Source: Nematostella vectensis (Eukaryota > Cnidaria > Anthozoa > Actiniaria > Edwardsiidae). Taken from it: a stretch of 64,000 bases of DNA. How positions within the stretch are numbered: the stretch's first letter is position 1; every line of letters starts with the position of its first letter. Below, one piece after another: positions 63,396-64,000 of the stretch. The stretch lies in assembly GCF_932526225.1 (NCBI RefSeq), contig NC_064042.1, forward strand, positions 7,557,540 to 7,621,539, read 5' to 3'. A program made the position numbers and the translations under genes. The notes below the pieces were generated by a model. It was not told where the DNA came from and ran no database searches. It saw nothing but the letters and a program-made list of their open reading frames with translations.

Positions 63396-63720
63396 CCACA
63401 CGCCCCTTGTGGAAATCAGCTGTTGTTGACGGGGCAAGCGTGTCTTAAATAAAGTCTATCTATCTATCTATCTATCTATGCCGTCGCTAGATTAAAAAGA
63501 CACCGCAAAGCAATTGCTGGAAACTTCAAGGCTTACCGTCTTGGGTCAGCGGTAGCTTAATTTAAATGGTAGTGTTGGACTTGAAATATACTATAACGTT
63601 TCTATCCTTGGGCTCGTTTCTAAAAGCCATAATCTGAAGTACGTCTTTTTACAGATATCTCAAGAACAACTTGGTGTCGACTTTGCGCAATGGAAGTTTA
63701 CCGCCAAATATGTATACTTT
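51017..63720 (+). CDS. Leucine-rich-repeat gene, 5' part (11 exons, continues past window)
   Basis: Exon 1 (51,017-51,074) codes a signal-peptide-like MVLPWFKLLLMSELCIIVQ. Exon 2 (53,305-53,416) codes an LRRNT-like cap (GCKIVTWRGVELDCVNAGL, SIPTDIPPNITSM). Nine LRR exons follow: 59,095-59,160; 59,304-59,369; 59,718-59,783; 60,378-60,443; 60,562-60,627; 61,070-61,135; 61,712-61,768; 61,860-61,925; 63,655-63,720. Each is 66 bp (22 residues, for example LGSNNISTLPIGVFPRG) except the seventh, 57 bp (19 residues). Every exon from exon 2 on ends after two codon bases, has AG/GT borders, and all join in one frame. The product is an extracellular LRR protein of unknown ligand, possibly adhesion or immune-type. 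More exons may lie in the long intron 53,417-59,094, and the 3' end is outside the window. Confidence 0.85.
51783..53026. mobile_element. Non-autonomous TIR transposon in LRR intron 1
   Basis: Imperfect inverted repeats of about 120 bp: AGAGCCGTAAA, TTTTCAGAAA, TTGAGCGTGCGCATG and ATCGATCTTC occur in order from 51,783, and as reverse complement ending at 53,026. No transposase is visible inside. A tRNA-like Pol III promoter lies within it. Confidence 0.65.
52440..52520 (+). other. tRNA-like / SINE Pol III promoter
   Basis: An A-box-like TAGTCCAGCGG (about 52,452) and a B-box-like GAGTTCGATTCCC (about 52,496) have tRNA-like spacing and are followed by T runs. The stems do not pair as in a functional tRNA, so a tRNA-derived SINE head or tRNA pseudogene is more likely. 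Confidence 0.4.
53455..53526. repeat. Perfect 72-bp palindrome
   Basis: Two 35-bp arms, perfectly complementary, with a 2-nt centre (AAGTGTTGCTAGGGAAAATA... and its reverse complement). It lies 38 bp after the LRRNT exon donor. Confidence 0.95.
53674..53693. repeat. G20 homopolymer
   Basis: Twenty consecutive G on the plus strand, within the long LRR intron. Prone to length error and quadruplex formation. Confidence 0.9.
54190..54325. mobile_element. Small foldback element
   Basis: Left arm (TATAGCC..., TTCAGCCGG, GGGTCCTACGTTTCACT) and right arm (AGTGAAACGTAGGACCC, CCGGCTGAA, GGCTAAGTATT) are inverted copies of about 50 bp around a C-rich loop. It is non-coding. Confidence 0.75.
54929..55170. 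mobile_element. TTAA-flanked MITE (piggyBac-like target)
   Basis: Inverted ends AGCTGCATTG.CACCAGTTTACTT / AAGTAAACTGGTGCAATGTGGCT are flanked by TTAA on both sides (54,925-54,928 and 55,171-55,174). TTAA is the target duplication of piggyBac-type transposons. 242 bp, non-coding. Confidence 0.7.
55188..57236 (-). pseudogene. Tigger/pogo transposase with N-terminal zinc-finger-like region, broken
   Basis: From ATG at 57,236: a Cys-rich start (CKSCKAETKYICLICERAVC), a helix-turn-helix (SLKQRVELINYGKDHPNEGY), a CENP-B-type second DNA-binding part (ALWDWYTVCRLSNVP), and a DDE domain with WNMDETGSFWKG, LLSMDNASCHP and TSKTQPLDAGIIANWK. The C-terminus is acidic. Frameshifts near 56,750, 56,550 and 56,260 and a 197-bp tandem duplication at 55,315-55,708 disrupt it. 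It lies in the large LRR intron on the opposite strand. Confidence 0.8.
55315..55708. repeat. 197-bp tandem duplication in the Tigger gene
   Basis: 55,315-55,511 and 55,512-55,708 are identical except for one base that I can see (CTGGATCATC versus CTGGGTCATC). The unit is not a multiple of three, so it shifts the frame. Confidence 0.95.
57442..58134 (+). pseudogene. HIRAN-like domain fragment, interrupted
   Basis: The plus strand codes VVKVDSFIRGYHE, then after an intervening segment (about 57,603-57,770) RESTNIEDPNAVAIV, then after a 1-nt shift VIGHILKLMSTWV and VNRGGGYGLEIPCEY. REx-N-x-x-DPNAVAIV followed by VIGHI and a GLE(I/V)PC block fits HIRAN-type DNA-binding domains often seen in invertebrate proteins. 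The insert contains a C-rich run and looks like a short repeat. It lies head to head with the Tigger gene. Confidence 0.5.
58218..58404 (-). repeat. Transposon end-like repeat
   Basis: Repeated GACCG(C/T)TNNATAGAGG units end in GGTTCGACTG, reading CAGTCGAACC inward. This resembles ends of pogo/Tigger-type elements of invertebrates. I find no matching opposite end near the Tigger stop. Confidence 0.4.
62815..63479 (+). mobile_element. LINE 3' fragment with CTAT tail in an LRR intron
   Basis: The plus strand codes QNRAARVITNRS, LGWQTLETQRAK, MFKVLHDMAPNCLTDLF and YDGAKLWNSLPEASR, the tail of a CR1-like reverse transcriptase. It continues to AATAAAG and a CTAT microsatellite tail at 63,456-63,479. 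It is 5'-truncated and lies between LRR exons 8 and 9. Confidence 0.8.
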
Positions 63721-63741
63721 GTAAGTCTTTGACTTAATACA

Positions 63742-63939
63742 ACTGACTGACTGACTGACTGACTGACTGACTGACTGACTGACTGACTGACTGACTGACT
63801 GACTGACTGACTGACTGACTGACTGACTGACTGACTGACTGACTGACTGACTGACTGACTGACTGACTGACTGACTGACTGACTGACTGACTGACTGACT
63901 GACTGACTGACTGACTGACTGACTGACTGACTGACTGAC
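63742..63939. repeat. GACT microsatellite
   Basis: About 49 near-perfect GACT tetramers, starting 21 bp after the donor of the last visible LRR exon. Long open frames through it are artefacts. Confidence 0.98.
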
Positions 63940-64000
63940 CCACAAACATTTGAAACACTGGATATATTTGTCTTCCTTAGTGCGTGTAGGATATAAAATG

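Noticed and set aside
63649-63958. Long SVSQ-repeat open frames on the minus strand
   Set aside because: A by-product of the GACT microsatellite.
63981-64000. A tenth LRR exon after the TTCCTTAG acceptor at 63,980
   Set aside because: The visible bases do not give an LRR start in the required phase and reach a stop codon; the window ends before this can be settled.

Overview
The window looks like invertebrate animal nuclear DNA. My best guess is a cnidarian, probably an anthozoan. The grounds are indirect: a spliced leucine-rich-repeat gene with one repeat per exon, CR1/L2-type LINEs, Tc1/mariner, MULE and Tigger/pogo remnants, MITEs, P2X7-like and HIRAN-like fragments, and a complete Polinton. 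I cannot name the species. Most recognisable coding sequence belongs to mobile or viral elements.

Region 1 (1-7,032) holds two copies of a 1.24-kb direct repeat (1-1,244 and 5,779-7,018) around a block of giant-virus-like genes, all on the minus strand: a TFIIB-like transcription factor (2,866-3,693), a short-repeat ankyrin protein (2,029-2,745) and a decayed chimeric gene (835-1,950). The chimera joins Cys/His repeats to the zinc-binding region of a Polinton-type DNA polymerase. The three genes share a GGTTTAAA box 20-22 nt upstream of their start codons. This looks like an endogenous fragment of a Nucleocytoviricota virus, Marseilleviridae-like by its repeat style. Region 2 (7,033-14,311) is mostly unassigned and ends in a MULE transposase remnant.

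Region 3 (14,318-36,280) is a 21,963-bp Polinton/Maverick (adintovirus-like) element with 220-bp terminal inverted repeats that appear identical and a 6-bp target duplication AATAAC. Its core genes all read open: protein-primed PolB, chromodomain integrase, adenain-like protease, packaging ATPase, double-jelly-roll major capsid protein, two tandem penton-like minor capsid paralogues and a pVI-like protein. Small basic late proteins, a tail-anchored RING protein, two coiled-coil proteins, a GRF zinc-finger protein and two possibly related end genes complete the set. Genes are packed with gaps or overlaps of a few bases to about 100 bases, mostly with their own TATA boxes, and CRE palindromes (TGACGTCA) sit in the inverted repeats and in internal promoters. 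The element could encode replication, integration, virion assembly and packaging. PolB and integrase would serve replication and insertion, MCP and pentons the shell, protease maturation, and ATPase packaging.

Region 4 (36,287-51,016) contains a P2X7-like pseudogene, MULE and Tc1/mariner remnants, a 3.0-kb minisatellite of 56/57-bp units, a TA microsatellite, a MITE, and one LINE inserted into another so that two reverse transcriptases share an open frame. Region 5 (51,017-64,000) is the 5' part of a secreted or membrane LRR gene on the plus strand. Its introns hold a TIR transposon, a perfect 72-bp palindrome, a TTAA-flanked MITE, a broken Tigger transposase, a HIRAN-like fragment, a LINE tail and a long GACT microsatellite.
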